Source: Plasmopara viticola (lineage: Eukaryota; Oomycota; Peronosporomycetes; Peronosporales; Peronosporaceae). From it: a stretch of 64,000 nt of DNA. The position numbers and the translations under genes were made by a program. The stretch lies in assembly GCA_001695595.3 (NCBI GenBank), contig MBPM02000016.1, positions 248,001 through 312,000 of the forward strand, written 5' to 3'. Below are positions 23,422 through 34,217 of the stretch, piece by piece. Each line of letters begins with the position of its first letter. The first letter of the stretch is position 1. The notes under the pieces were generated by a model. It saw only the letters and a program-made list of their open reading frames with translations, was not told where the DNA came from and made no database searches.

Positions 23422-24265
23422 ATGGGGCGGTCACAGGTTAAGTATCGCGCAACGCACGGGCGTGGACGAGGTAGAGGTAGAGGAAAGGGCAAAGGGGCTG
23501 AAGCGCTCGTTGATACAGGTGAAAAAGGCCGACGTAGTCTTCTGCACAATCTGGGCTCCAACGAATACCGCTTCACGAAACTCGAGGACGCGGACGACCA
23601 TGAAGTAGCTGATCAAGTAAAGTATGGCGATCGCGTGCAGTACTTCGCATCTGAGCAACCCTTCAGGGACAAGAGGGGAACAACGTCAGGTGAATACTTT
23701 CATAGTCGAACGATGAAACAGTGGGAGGAGGCGTTCGACGTTGGGGATGACAACGGAGAATCCTATGGAACGCTGGTTGGAAAGACTACTCTGAATACAC
23801 TTATAAGGAATCTTATGCAGAGCTGTTGATTGTGACAGGACTTGAACTGGATCGCCTCACAGCTCGAGCTCGTGCCGCCTGATATTCGCTATCGAATGGA
23901 CCCCAAATTTTGCGTGAGTTCGTCATTATTACTTCCACACAAACATTGTGCTGATGGAGATGTGTTTCCGTCAGATTGATTTACCGTTCAGACCACTGGA
24001 AGAAGATGCCAATCAAGTTGAGATAGATGTTGATGTCAATATTACGACTGTTACAGCCTCTGGTAGTGCACTGACGCCAACTCAGTCAAAACCAAAAGGC
24101 GACGCTGAGTTAGACTTCTTGCTTGACCTCAGCAAAGCTAATATGAAAGAGACTAATGCGATACCTACGATATCCACGCCGGTAGTTTCAGGGTCGGCTG
24201 CAACTAAAACATCGATCGAAACCGAACAGCTAGAAGAATGGCTGGACGATGTGCTGGACATTTAA
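23422..24265 (+). CDS. AVEN: AVEN-like RG-rich protein, first copy
   Basis: Three exons (23422-23775, 23839-23913, 23975-24265) give 239 aa; the introns are 63 and 61 bases and keep frame. Residues 12-24 are an RG/KG run (HGRGRGRGRGKGKG), as in the RNA-binding N-terminus of animal Aven. The middle has SNEYRFTKLED and a helix LNWIASQLELVPPDIRYR that lines up with the Aven motif of the type LxxALxxLPLxLRL. The C-terminus has the paired acidic motifs ELDFLLDLSKA and EQLEEWLDDVLDI, matching ELDLLLNL and ELEDWLDSMI of Aven. In animals Aven binds Apaf-1 and Bcl-xL, activates ATM, and binds G-quadruplex mRNAs; in an oomycete only the RNA-binding role is a reasonable guess. The first intron has a non-ideal donor (GTTGGA). 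The gene is tail-to-tail with the 114-aa gene. Confidence 0.72.
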
Positions 24266-24435
24266 TGTTATTTTATTTCGTGTAATGCGTACGCCGTAAG
24301 GTCAAATGCCCAAGCGTTTCGATTTTCACGCATCTTTTGCTCTTATTAAATAAATGACATCGACACCCTTGCATCTACCGACACGCTTAGCCCCTTCCAG
24401 CCTTGACATTACACAACAGATGTCAACGCGTTAAA

Positions 24436-24780
24436 TTACCGACTACGTTCACTACCCAAATCACACCTAATTCGGAGACTGTTCTCCTCTTCGAACAAGT
24501 AAGTCCATTCAATGCCAGAAGCACCTCCATCAATGACGATTCTGTTGGCGCCTTGAAGCTCATAATGTCCCTCGTTTGCAATGGCATCTCTAAAGCTCGA
24601 AGTCATATCCTTTGATGTGTCTTTCGACATCAATCGGAGCTTGTAGGTGCCACTAGCCTCAAACGTTAGCTGAAGCTGCACACACTGTTTTTTTACAGCC
24701 TCAGACCAGTCTAAAGCTGTGTTGCCAAATGCCTCAGTGCTCGTCCAGGTTCCCAGCAGCGAAGGTGACGTATTCGTCAT
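24436..24780 (-). CDS. Small 114-aa protein, possibly beta-barrel, first copy
   Basis: An intact frame with protein-like composition: LLGTWTSTEAFG at the N-terminus, then alternating polar and hydrophobic strands (CVQLQLTFEASGTYKLRLM, HYELQGANRIVIDGG, IEWTYLFEEENSLRIRCDL). The GTW start followed by short strands recalls lipocalin or fatty-acid-binding barrels, but no family signature is decisive. It has no signal peptide or membrane segment. Identical in both copies, which says little about constraint if the copies are one locus. Convergent with the AVEN-like gene, 170 bases between stops. Confidence 0.55.
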   Translation of the reverse strand: MTNTSPSLLGTWTSTEAFGNTALDWSEAVKKQCVQLQLTFEASGTYKLRLMSKDTSKDMTSSFRDAIANEGHYELQGANRIVIDGGASGIEWTYLFEEENSLRIRCDLGSERSR

Positions 24781-25673
24781 TCTGGCCTTGTAAAAAATCG
24801 TTGTTTTGACGTTCGATCTTTATACCTATCATATCTGCTAACATGGCAATTTCCACGAATGAAGTATCGACCATGCTCATTAAATTTGCATGTTCATTAT
24901 AGCTTATGTGATTATGCATTTAATAAGTGTTGAGAACAAATAGCATAATGCATGTATTAAGTGTTGACCACCTGCCGGTCTTCTGAAAAAAAAAATGATT
25001 AAGGAACAGCAAGCCACGTTTTGCACACCGGTACACAATAGAGCTTTCGGAGTAGATACATTAAATCGCGTTGCTACTGTGTACACTATTTTGTACGAAG
25101 TTTGTGTGCAAAATCTGCTAAATACCGTGTTACTTGCTAAAGCAGGCGTAAATAATGCGAACGAGATGAGGAGTCCTCGAGCAGTACATTTGTGTGAGTG
25201 ATAAGAGTACTCTATTCGTTCCTTGTGCTATCCTTGCGTCGTCCATTCTTAGCGACATCATAGAGACGCCATAATTTACCGTAGGCAAGGTCGAACCAAA
25301 GTATTTGGTTACCTTCAGTAGTAAGAATGGAACGGGACATGAAGAGACTAATCTCTTGTTTGATGCAAAGGGCATCTCAACTCACAAAACTTTTTATTAT
25401 CAAGAAATTACTGAATTATTGACGAACACTCTTGCCATACGACGAGAGTCACAGATGTATTGCTTTCGTATATGGTTCGTGTCACCATTCACAAATGACC
25501 AAGCTTTATAGATAGCATCAACATCAAACAACCTGACCAACTCTGAACCCGCTCATCACTGCTCTATCGAGCGGTGTCAGCTCATTAACACGGCCATTCA
25601 CGATCCTCGCTTGCCCTTCAGTCGCAGACTACAACCTGTGTACTCTCATTCTGACGGACAGCTGTTTTTTATC
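24781..25673. other. Intergenic between the 114-aa gene and chitin synthase 3' end
   Basis: No gene recognised. From about 25520 onwards the sequence is related to the 3' flank of the chitin synthase pseudogene near 30195-30370, marking one end of the chitin synthase duplication. Confidence 0.45.
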
Positions 25674-28355
25674 TTAATAATCGCAGTCTTTTGCAAGCGC
25701 GGCATAGTGTTTATCAAGCCGCCCGTACGAGTTTTGCAGGTAGCGACCGGTGCCGTTGCCACACTTTGATTTGCCAAAAAATCGGTGGCGAAGACCAGTC
25801 GTGTGAGGATAAAGATAATGCCCAATGCATCCTAGCAGTCGGCACGAATTAATGCTCGCAACAGTGTAGTACAAAATGGGCAAGTAGGTCGTCGACACGG
25901 AAAAGTAGACAACAAAGAGGACGTAAATGAGGTTGGCGAATGTCCACGTGAGCAACACATTGGTGCGAAAGGCCTCAAAAGTCTTTTTTCGATTCTCTGT
26001 GCGCTCGGCTTCTTCCCGTCGACGTTTGTCGACTTCACGTCGCTCTGCAATCGCGTCTTTCAGCTCGCCCTTCTTTGGCTCATTCATTGGAGTAGCTAGA
26101 CACGGATCGTTCAACAACCCCTTGGTACCCCACGATAAATCTTGTAGGTTGCAGAACGAGTAGACCGTAAAAATGTTGACAAAACTCGGGATCAATGTCA
26201 AGTAGTGTGGTAACGTCATGAGAATGTGGAAAAGGTCGCCATGAAGTGCCGAGCCGATAAAGTAGACGCCAACGATCAGGATCGCCATCACAATCGAGTA
26301 AAGCGTTGGTGGCGAAGAAAAGAAGACGCCGAGACCGACGAGAGACGACAGGAAAAGCATGGTGCCAAAGCTTGCTCCGAGAAAGTAGTACGTGAGTTTC
26401 ATGTGCTTGGGGGTGTTCCCGAGTCCAATAATGATGAGCGTGATTAGACCAAAGAGATACGCCATGTTGAACATGTACACAGCGCCATCCAAGACTTGGT
26501 GCGAGAACTCGGAAGTGTCGATAAATCCAAGACGATTTTGTTGAAAGCCTTGGAATACGATAAAGTAGAGCGCCAGGTACAGATGAGCTGGTAAAAAGTA
26601 CGTGAAGACTGTGTAGAAGAGATAGTAGACGTAGAAGGCGATGAAAGCCATCTTGCGCAGAAACGAGTGGTTGCTCTCCGAGTAGATGCGACCCCAATAT
26701 CGAATACTGAATAAAGTGGCAAAGAATGCCCCGTTGAGCCAGCGTTTACGCTGTAAAATGAGCCCTACTAGATCCTGTGGTACATCTGTACGAGCAACGG
26801 CATTTTTGACGTAATGCATGGTCCAATTGCAACCTTTTCGAGCCACCACTTCAAGAGACAGCACTCGATCCTCTGCGAGGTACATGTTGCCAATGAATGG
26901 CCCGAGTACATCCAAATCAACGTTGAGCGTCTGGAAATATGCTTCCAATGGAGCGCCACGAATCGCTTCGTAACGATAAGCCGAGAAAGCTCCTGGCAGC
27001 ACGCTTATAAAGCCAAAACAGCTCTCGCATGACTTGTCAAGAATATTGGAGATCTTGTATTCGAAATTTTGGGCCGAAATGACCCAATTGTTCAAATTCT
27101 CAAATGGTTTTTCGACACTAATTTGGCCACAAGCGCCTCCAATCTGATGGTTGCGTTCAAAGGCAAAGAGCAAATGGTACAAAGCCGATTTGGTCAATAG
27201 CGTACCCACATCCACGATGGCTGTATACTCTGGCTGAATCTGTTCCGCAAAGGCGTTAAAGTACCAATGATGTGACTTAAGTTTACTGCTCTTGGTCTCT
27301 TTGAGCGCAAAAATCGTCTGAATTGGCAACAAACTCTTGCCATTCACGGTGAGTTGCAAAGTGTGTTCAAACAGATGCAATTGGGCACCAATGCCAGCAC
27401 TATTGATCGTCAACAAGTCTTCATCGTAAAGGCCAATCGCTTCGAGGTACTCGAGCGTCTTGTCATTCACTTGTTCCCGTCCATCGGCCACAATGCACAG
27501 CAAGACATTTTGCCACACATTTTCACCTGCAAACGATTGGGACAAGGTGTCTTCTTGATGTTTCGACTGTTCTTGCAAATACGTCAAGTTGTTGGTGAGT
27601 TTCTTGAGTGTTGCTTGCAACTGTTGCGGTCCTTCATTGTACATGGTGATGCAAATCATCAACCGTGGCCGGCGACCAATTTCCACACACCGTAGACGAT
27701 ACCCCAAGTTGGAAAAGTCAATGGGTTGAGGACAATACACGGGTGTGTACCACATGCGTCGTGCTTCATTCTCATCCAAGTATGGTCCAACCCAATCTGC
27801 GTTCCAATTGCGTACTGGAATGCCAACCTTATGCCCTCTTGGTCGTGGATCTTGCTCCTTCACACGACCTTCGATCCAATCCTGGAATTCAGCACACCAA
27901 TTAAGGTTTTCAAACCCTTTACTTGTCAGCAAGTTGCAAATCTTCGAATCCGCTTGACGTTCCGCGACATTGGCCATGGCATACCCACCTTCAATGTAGA
28001 GTTTGAGAGCATCCTGGTAACGCCTTGTACTCAATGCAATGGCCGCACGATCAAATGTTGCAAGGGCTTCGTTTAAGGAATAGTTCCCACCGTTCGTAGG
28101 CACTAGATCCGCCGCACTTGCGTGCAATTTCATGCTCGAGATCAAATCCTGAGCACCATTGGGTGCAAAAGCCGCGCCTGTTGGGATGTAACTCGTGACA
28201 GATTGCTGAGGGTTGCACTTTCGGATGCTTGGAGGTGGCGATGGAATCTTGTCATGCTTGATAGACATCATGGACGAACGTGGACCATGTGACAGAGGAA
28301 GGGGTTTTATGCTGCGAGACTGGTAGTCGGATGAAAAAGGGAGAGCGACGTTCAT
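25674..28355 (-). CDS. CHS: Chitin synthase with N-terminal MIT-like domain, first copy
   Basis: A single exon of 893 aa. The open frame continues 28 codons upstream to a GTG, but the first ATG is at 28355 (TCAAAATGA context) and the pseudogene has an ATG at the same place. Chitin synthase is a GT2 membrane enzyme that polymerises UDP-GlcNAc. Counting from this ATG: an MIT-like helical region at about 90-160 (NEALATFDRAAIALSTRRY...), as known for oomycete CHS; CITMYNEG at 235-242; VADGR; DVGT at 382; EDRVL at 495; the product-channel motif QRKRW at 535-539; then at least six hydrophobic membrane segments and SWGTKG late in the protein. All catalytic motifs are intact. A basic, Glu/Arg-rich cytosolic stretch separates SWGTKG from the last two membrane segments. 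In oomycetes CHS acts at hyphal tips and in zoospore or infection stages. Confidence 0.96.
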   Translation of the reverse strand: MNVALPFSSDYQSRSIKPLPLSHGPRSSMMSIKHDKIPSPPPSIRKCNPQQSVTSYIPTGAAFAPNGAQDLISSMKLHASAADLVPTNGGNYSLNEALATFDRAAIALSTRRYQDALKLYIEGGYAMANVAERQADSKICNLLTSKGFENLNWCAEFQDWIEGRVKEQDPRPRGHKVGIPVRNWNADWVGPYLDENEARRMWYTPVYCPQPIDFSNLGYRLRCVEIGRRPRLMICITMYNEGPQQLQATLKKLTNNLTYLQEQSKHQEDTLSQSFAGENVWQNVLLCIVADGREQVNDKTLEYLEAIGLYDEDLLTINSAGIGAQLHLFEHTLQLTVNGKSLLPIQTIFALKETKSSKLKSHHWYFNAFAEQIQPEYTAIVDVGTLLTKSALYHLLFAFERNHQIGGACGQISVEKPFENLNNWVISAQNFEYKISNILDKSCESCFGFISVLPGAFSAYRYEAIRGAPLEAYFQTLNVDLDVLGPFIGNMYLAEDRVLSLEVVARKGCNWTMHYVKNAVARTDVPQDLVGLILQRKRWLNGAFFATLFSIRYWGRIYSESNHSFLRKMAFIAFYVYYLFYTVFTYFLPAHLYLALYFIVFQGFQQNRLGFIDTSEFSHQVLDGAVYMFNMAYLFGLITLIIIGLGNTPKHMKLTYYFLGASFGTMLFLSSLVGLGVFFSSPPTLYSIVMAILIVGVYFIGSALHGDLFHILMTLPHYLTLIPSFVNIFTVYSFCNLQDLSWGTKGLLNDPCLATPMNEPKKGELKDAIAERREVDKRRREEAERTENRKKTFEAFRTNVLLTWTFANLIYVLFVVYFSVSTTYLPILYYTVASINSCRLLGCIGHYLYPHTTGLRHRFFGKSKCGNGTGRYLQNSYGRLDKHYAALAKDCDY

Positions 28356-28437
28356 TTTGATGCAATGAGACTTGCGGAGTACGCACCAAAATGAGAGATG
28401 ACCGATCGATCGATTCAAAGACGACGACGAAGTGGAC

Positions 28438-28477
28438 ACCTTTACTTTCGCAGTGGCACCTTTACTTTTGCAGTGGC
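28438..28477 (-). promoter_or_regulatory. 20-bp tandem repeat upstream of chitin synthase
   Basis: Two direct copies of ACCTTTACTTTYGCAGTGGC lie 83-122 bases upstream of the ATG. The pseudogene upstream region has only one copy (near 31808-31826). Possibly a duplicated control element or leader sequence. Confidence 0.4.
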
Positions 28478-28810
28478 AATGGGTTACCGATTGCTATTGC
28501 CATAATCCCCAATCATTTTGTTTTATCTTGACAAGTGAACAGCGGGCAAGCCATGATTTGCTTAAAAAATTCCTGTGTGGACGACTTGACAAACCATAAT
28601 CCTTGAGCCAGCCTTTTTTATCAATAAATATTGGATGTGCTGCAACAATAATGTAATAATTGGTGACGCAACGATGTTTTCGTCATTGTACCACAAATAC
28701 AGATGCTTTAGTCTTAACTATCGAAATAGGTAATTACATTGTTCCAAACAACCAGATGCTATATAAATAGGCAAGCGCCTTTCTGCTTACCACCCCCTTT
28801 CCCTTTTTTA

Positions 28811-29150
28811 CGCAGCTATAATGGGAATCGATTAGCTGAAGCGAACACCATGGATTTAAATGTTCTTTAAGGATGCAAAACATTCGCAATGCAAAAAACC
28901 TTGCACGTATGGAAGCTGATAATTTGATTTTGATCGCGGCAAAAGGTCATTGTTTTTAGAAGTAGGTTTACAATATGATATTCAAATGAACGAGCAATTA
29001 ATTAGGTACTGAGAGACCAAGAGTGTCCTCAGGAAGGAAGCTGAAAAATTGATATTGTTCCAAGAAGCAGCTCTGTGTTACGTACCAAAAATGTTGCACT
29101 AGGGGTTAGGTCTATGAAGGAGCTAGTCGACGTAATAATTGGCGGCTCCT
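28811..29150. repeat. Dispersed repeat, inverted relative of 34218-34790
   Basis: Shares blocks such as GCAAAAAACCTTGCAC, TATGGAAGCTGATAA, GACCAAGAGTGTCCTC and AAGGAAGCTGA with the reverse complement of 34218-34790. Non-coding; probably a non-autonomous transposon family. Confidence 0.5.
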
Positions 29151-29205
29151 ATATTCATTTTATGAAATTTAAGATGTGTAAAAAGTCCGATTGATTACAC
29201 GAAAA

Positions 29206-29578
29206 TGATAACCTTTAGGATGGTAGCAGTAGATGGCAGATAGTCACGCCTAGGCCACAAGCAAATTAAAAATCCATTATAGCACTTCAATGATTTTGAG
29301 CAAGCAATTGTCCTTCTTCACTGACTTTGCTCCGCTCGCCACCCAAGCCTCGGTTGAGAATCGACCTTCTAAACGCTTCCTCCGCGACTGTGTTACACAA
29401 TAGCACTTGTCGTGTCATGTTTGAAAGTTCGAGACAAGGGTGCTCGTTGTCACATAGTGAGAAGCGAGCCATCCTGCGATAATTGGTATGAGGCAAACAG
29501 TGGGAAGTACTGGATTACTAAGATCAGCCTTTTGATTTTATATTTATATTTAGTGGTCGGTCAGTGTAGTTGCACGCT
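29206..29578 (+). repeat. Solo LTR-like repeat (plus orientation)
   Basis: Begins TGATAACCTTTAGGATGGTAGCAGTAG and is related over about 370 bases to the inverted copy 33105-33476 and, at its start, to 58863-59060, which follows a gypsy integrase. It is therefore read as a Ty3/gypsy LTR left alone. Confidence 0.55.
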
Positions 29579-30473
29579 AATGTAGTACAGACTTTGTTCG
29601 GTTGGTCTTTGAGTACTTTTGTTCTATAGTCGTGAGTTCATATTAAACAATAAGCCGTCTTTCTATATGTCTCGTTAGTGAAGGCAATTGGTAGACTTCA
29701 TTGTTCTATGTACCCGGTACGACCTCGCCTACGGTAAGTTATGGTCTCCGAAGACGACAACATTTCTTTAATTAAACCACTGGACTGTCGACAAATACTC
29801 TTGAAACACGCGGGGGATTCGGGTGCAATTCCCGGACGGGAAAGTATTAAAAGTCACAAATGTAACATACGTACTGCTGTCGTACATGCTCTGCACCTGC
29901 TTCCAAGCATGGTCAATTACATAGTAATTATCGTTGAAGGATTATCATATTTATGCGAGCCACGAGGCTTTCGCATCAAAAGTGAAAGCTATAATAAAAT
30001 AATCTGCCGGATTGTACTTCAACTGCAAAACTTTTTTTATCGTCAACTATCATATATCGTTGCCAAAGACTTACCAGTAAAATCATAACATTTTTTTTTA
30101 AACTACTACATCTCCGCAAATTAGCTTTCTTGTTAAGCTTCATATTTTCTTGTCGTACTGCTAATAATTCACAAGTGGACGAGCTTTGATGTGGCACCTA
30201 ATACCAACCCGACCAACTCTAAACCCGCTCTTTACTGCTAAAATCGGCATCAGACCGTTTCCACGGCCTTTTTTTCTCTTGTAGAACGGCGCCTTCACTC
30301 GTAGACTATGATTGTGCACAAGATTACTACAAGGCAAAGTTTGTATTCATTTTCTGACGGACAGCTGTTTTTTACCTCAATAATATAAAAACGGCTGTTT
30401 TCGTTGCTTTGACGTGATTAGTCCCACGAAGCATAGCTGCCGAAGAGCTCTCCTTCACGGGCTCACATATAAT
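29579..30473. other. Region between solo LTR and chitin synthase pseudogene
   Basis: No gene recognised. From about 30195 it is homologous to the 3' flank of the intact chitin synthase; about 100 extra bases near 30385-30470 separate that flank from the pseudogene end. Confidence 0.4.
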
Positions 30474-31729
30474 TGCTAGTCTTCTGCAAGAGCGGCATAG
30501 TGTTGACCAAGCTGCACGTACGAGGTTTACATGTCGCGACCGGTGCCGTTGCCACACTTTGATATGCCGAAAATTCGGTGGCAAAAACCAGCCGTATGTA
30601 ATGCCCAATGCCTCCTAGCAGTCGGCACAAATTAATGCTTGCAACATAGGAGTAAAAGATGGGCAAGTAAGTCGTCGAAACGGAAATGCAGACAATAAAG
30701 AGAACGTAAATGAGGTTTGAGAATGTCCATGTGAGCAACACATTGGTGCGAAAGGCCTCAAAGTCTTTTTTCGATTCTCTGTGCGCTCGGCTTCTTCCCG
30801 TCGACGTTTGTCGACTTCACGTCGCTCCGCAATCGCATTTTTCAACTCGCCCTTCTCAAGCTCATTCATTGGAGTAGCTAAACACGGATCGTTCAACAAC
30901 CCCTTGGTACCCCACGATTGCGGAACGAGTAGACCGAGAAAATGTTGACAAAACTCGGCAAAGGTGTCGGTTAGTTTTTTTAGTGTTGCTTGCAACTGTT
31001 GCGGTCCTTCATTGTACATGGTGATGCAAATCATCAATCGTGGCTGGCGACATGTTTCGACACACCGTAAACGATATCCCAAGTTGGAAAAGTCAATGGG
31101 TTGAGGACAATACACGGGTGTGAACCACATGCGTCGTGCTTCATTCTCATCCAAGTATAGTCCAACCCAATCTGCGTTCCAATTGCGTACTGGAATGCCA
31201 ACCTTATGCCCTCTTGGTCGTGGATCTTGCTCCTTCACACGACCTTCGATCCAACCACGGAGTTCAGCACACCAATTAAGGTTTTCATCCCTTTTCTTGT
31301 CAGCAAGTTGCAAATTTTTGACTCCGCTTGACTTTACGCGACATTAGCCATGGCATGTCCACCTTCGAAGTAGAGTTTGATAGCATCTTAGTAACGCCTT
31401 GTACTCAATGCAATGGCCGCACGATCAAGTGTTGCAAGGGCTTCGTCTAAGGAATACTTCCCACTCTTCGTATGCACTAGATCCTTCGCACTTGCGTGCA
31501 ATTGCATGCTCGAGATCAAATCCTAAACACCATTGGGTGCAAAAGCCGCGCCAGTTGGGATGTAACTCTTGACAGATTGCTGAGGGTTGCACTTTCTGTT
31601 GCTTGGAGGTGGCGATGGAATCTTGTCATGCTCGATAGACATCATGGACAAACTTGGAAAATGGGACAGAGGAGAGTGTTTTATGCTATGAAACTGGTAG
31701 TCGGATGAAAAAGGTAGAGCAGTGTGCAT
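30474..31729 (-). pseudogene. CHS: Truncated chitin synthase pseudogene, first copy
   Basis: Homologous to the neighbouring chitin synthase at both ends and upstream, in the same orientation, so it arose by local duplication. It starts MHTALPFSSDYQ at 31729, meets a stop after FAPNG (about 31523), has a frame break near 31320, and then reads ENLNWCAELRGWIEGRV through MYNEGPQQLQATLKKLT. There about 1.3-1.4 kb coding for the whole catalytic core and most membrane segments is missing; the text resumes just before SWGTKGLLNDPCLATPMNE and runs to a shifted C-terminus. DVGT, EDRVL and QRKRW are all gone. A 232-codon frame nevertheless spans the deletion (31313-30615). It cannot be a chitin synthase. 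Confidence 0.93.
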
Positions 31730-32588
31730 TTCGATGCAATGAGACTTGTAGAGTACGCACTAAAACGAGAGATGACCGATCGATTTAAAGACGACGACAA
31801 ATGGCATCTTTACTTTCGCAGTGGCAATGATTACCAATTGATGTTGCCATAATATCCGATCATTTTGTCTTATTTTGACAAGTGAACAGCGGGCAAGCCA
31901 TGCTTTGCACAAAGGACCCTTATGTGAACGACTTGACTTACAAACCGTAATCCCTGAGATATCAATAAATGTTAAATGTGCTGCAACAATAGTTTGAAAC
32001 ATAATTAATAATAAACACTGATGCAACGATGTTTTCGTCATGGTTCCAAAAAGTACACATGCTTTGGTCTCAAGTATTTGCTAGTGCTTACTTGGATTTT
32101 ATAATTGCTTCTTTTTTAGTAATCTTCTCAATAGTATACATCCCCTTTCTTTTTGAGAATGTTAATCCTGGTATGCTTATATTTTGAGCAATTTGTGTAA
32201 AATGATGTTCTCGATAAGTAATAAATATTCTCCAACACGATGAATGAATTACAATTTGTATAAGTCATTTGACGCATCTTGAATAGTTCGTGAGGCATGA
32301 AGTACATGAAACATACATGTACTTTTAGTTATCACGCACACAACGCTAATATGCTCGAAACCTTGCTTCTTTTCGGGATTAATTACTCGTAATAATGAAG
32401 GACTTCGAAATCTGTTTTACAAACAGCATTTGTGTCGCGTTGCTGTCAAGAAGTAGACATTCCAAAAAGTGGATTTATATCTTCTACGTAACCTAAATAG
32501 GACTACTCCTTTCAAATGAACTTAATTTTGGTAATTGTTTTCACAGAATGCCTAAAATTTTAGTTTTATTACCACAAGAACCATACAA

Positions 32589-32926
32589 TCTTGGAAAAGG
32601 TTGGGGTGACGCCCTCCTTCCAAGCGCGAGGGCTTAATGCTCGCGCGCTCCGGGCAGGTGCTCTTGGGCATCTGCAGGTCTCTAATGAGTCTCACCCTCG
32701 ACGCGACGGTCTCCAGCACCAGGGCGCCACCTGGGCTCTTACCAAGTCAGAGATAAACAAAATAATGGAAGACCCTCACGACCTCGGTGCTGGCTGCACT
32801 GCCCGCCGAACGAGACCCGACGTATGCAGACACCACTCTATGCCGTGCACTAGCCAGACTGAGCCTAGCACGTGCATAACTTGGCAACGCGATAACGTAA
32901 TACAATACAATACAATACAATACAAA
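32589..32926 (+). repeat. SINE-like retroelement B with (AATAC)n tail
   Basis: Over about 85-90% of positions by eye the same as element A, in the same orientation, but with a tail of TACAA units instead of ATTAC. Possible target-site duplication GAACCATACAATCT / GAATCATACAGTAT. The sequence interrupted by it exists uninterrupted at 33600-34180. Confidence 0.65.
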
Positions 32927-33104
32927 GAATCATACAGTATATGTATTACATTTTTATTAGCGAGGTATAATATTTCAAATTACCGAGCTTATCGCGTACC
33001 AGAATTAGCATTCTCAAAAGAAAGAGAATGTATGTCAAGTGAGAAGATTTTACTAAAAAAGAAGCAAATATAAATTCTAACCAAGTACCACTCTAGCGTG
33101 CAAC

Positions 33105-33476
33105 TACACTGATCAACCACAAAATATAAATACAGTATAAAATATTCTTTGTAATCCAGTACTTCCCACAGTTTGCCTCGTACCAATTATCACAGGATGG
33201 CTCACTTCTCTCTATATGACAGCGAGTACCCTTGTCTTGATGTTTCAACCTTGACACGACAAGTGCTATTGTGTAAAACACAGTCGCGGAGGTAGCGTTT
33301 GAAAGGTCGATTGTCGGACAAGGCTTGGGCGGCGACTGGAGAGAAGTCAAGGAAGTAGGACAGTTACTTACCCAAATCATATTAAATTCGTTAAAGAGCT
33401 ATAACGAATTCTTTATCTTGCTCCAGCCTAACTCGTGACTTTCTGCCATCTACTGCTACCATCCTAATGGCTATCA
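33105..33476 (-). repeat. Solo LTR-like repeat (minus orientation)
   Basis: Reverse complement starts TGATAGCCATTAGGATGGTAGCAG and matches 29206-29578 to TGTAGTTGCACGCT. Same gypsy-type LTR family. Confidence 0.55.
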
Positions 33477-33599
33477 TTTCTATCGAACTTTTTGCACATT
33501 CTCAATTTTCATTAAATGAAGTTCAATAGTTAAATAACATCTGTTTATTCGAGACTGTGAAAATTACCTTTTCAATGGATAAGACCAAAGCATATGCAT

Positions 33600-34180
33600 T
33601 TTTGCAACAATGACGTAAACGTACGCATAAACTTCAATCTCCACGTGTACTTTGTTAAGTATTTAAAATATGAGACATAGATCTACTATAAGGTATCACA
33701 TACATAATACCAATGAGCTTGAGACCCGGAATTTATGACTTTTAATAATGTCACTGAGCGCGTTCATAAAACACATCAGTACACTTCACGACACTGGAGG
33801 ACTTTAAAGCTGTTTGTAAAAGTGTCAATCCACTGCAAACGTCCTTCATTGTCGCGTTGCTGTCAAGTAAAAGAAAAATGTATATTTATATCTTTAACGT
33901 CCTGGAAAATGAAAATGTAAGCTACTCCTTACAAATGGAAGGAGATTTGAAATTTGGACCCACAGAATGCCTATAATCAAAGCTTTATAAATCTGAAAGA
34001 TTGGTGCATCGTACAGTCTATTATTACATATCTTATAGTGAGGTGTTATATTTTAAATTATCGAGCTCATCACTTTCGGTGCTGTATTGTCATAGTAATT
34101 AGAAGAATATCTCAAGTTTATCGTTAGATTTGTAGGTATAAATAGTACATTCGGAAATACTCAATAAATGGTTGTCAAAG
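33600..34180 (+). repeat. Diverged duplicate of 32290-33080 lacking the SINE-like insertion
   Basis: Shared blocks include TCGCGTTGCTGTCAAG, CACAGAATGCCTA and TTATAGTGAGG-type sequence. It serves as an approximate empty site for element B. Confidence 0.45.
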
Positions 34181-34217
34181 GGGTCGTAATTAAACAACTA
34201 ATATTATCATTAGATTA

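Noticed and set aside
26080..26697. 205-codon minus-strand frame
   Set aside because: It is a shadow in another frame of the chitin synthase membrane region.
29800..29850. Possible tRNA T-arm (GGGTGCAATTCCCGG with a 7-base loop)
   Set aside because: No complementary 5' acceptor stem, D-arm or anticodon arm could be placed at the right distance.
31760..32041. 93-codon minus-strand frame upstream of the chitin synthase pseudogene
   Set aside because: It overlaps sequence homologous to the non-coding leader of the intact chitin synthase; the frame is accidental.
32591..33073. 160-codon plus-strand frame
   Set aside because: It lies across the SINE-like element and its pentanucleotide tail, which explains the open frame.
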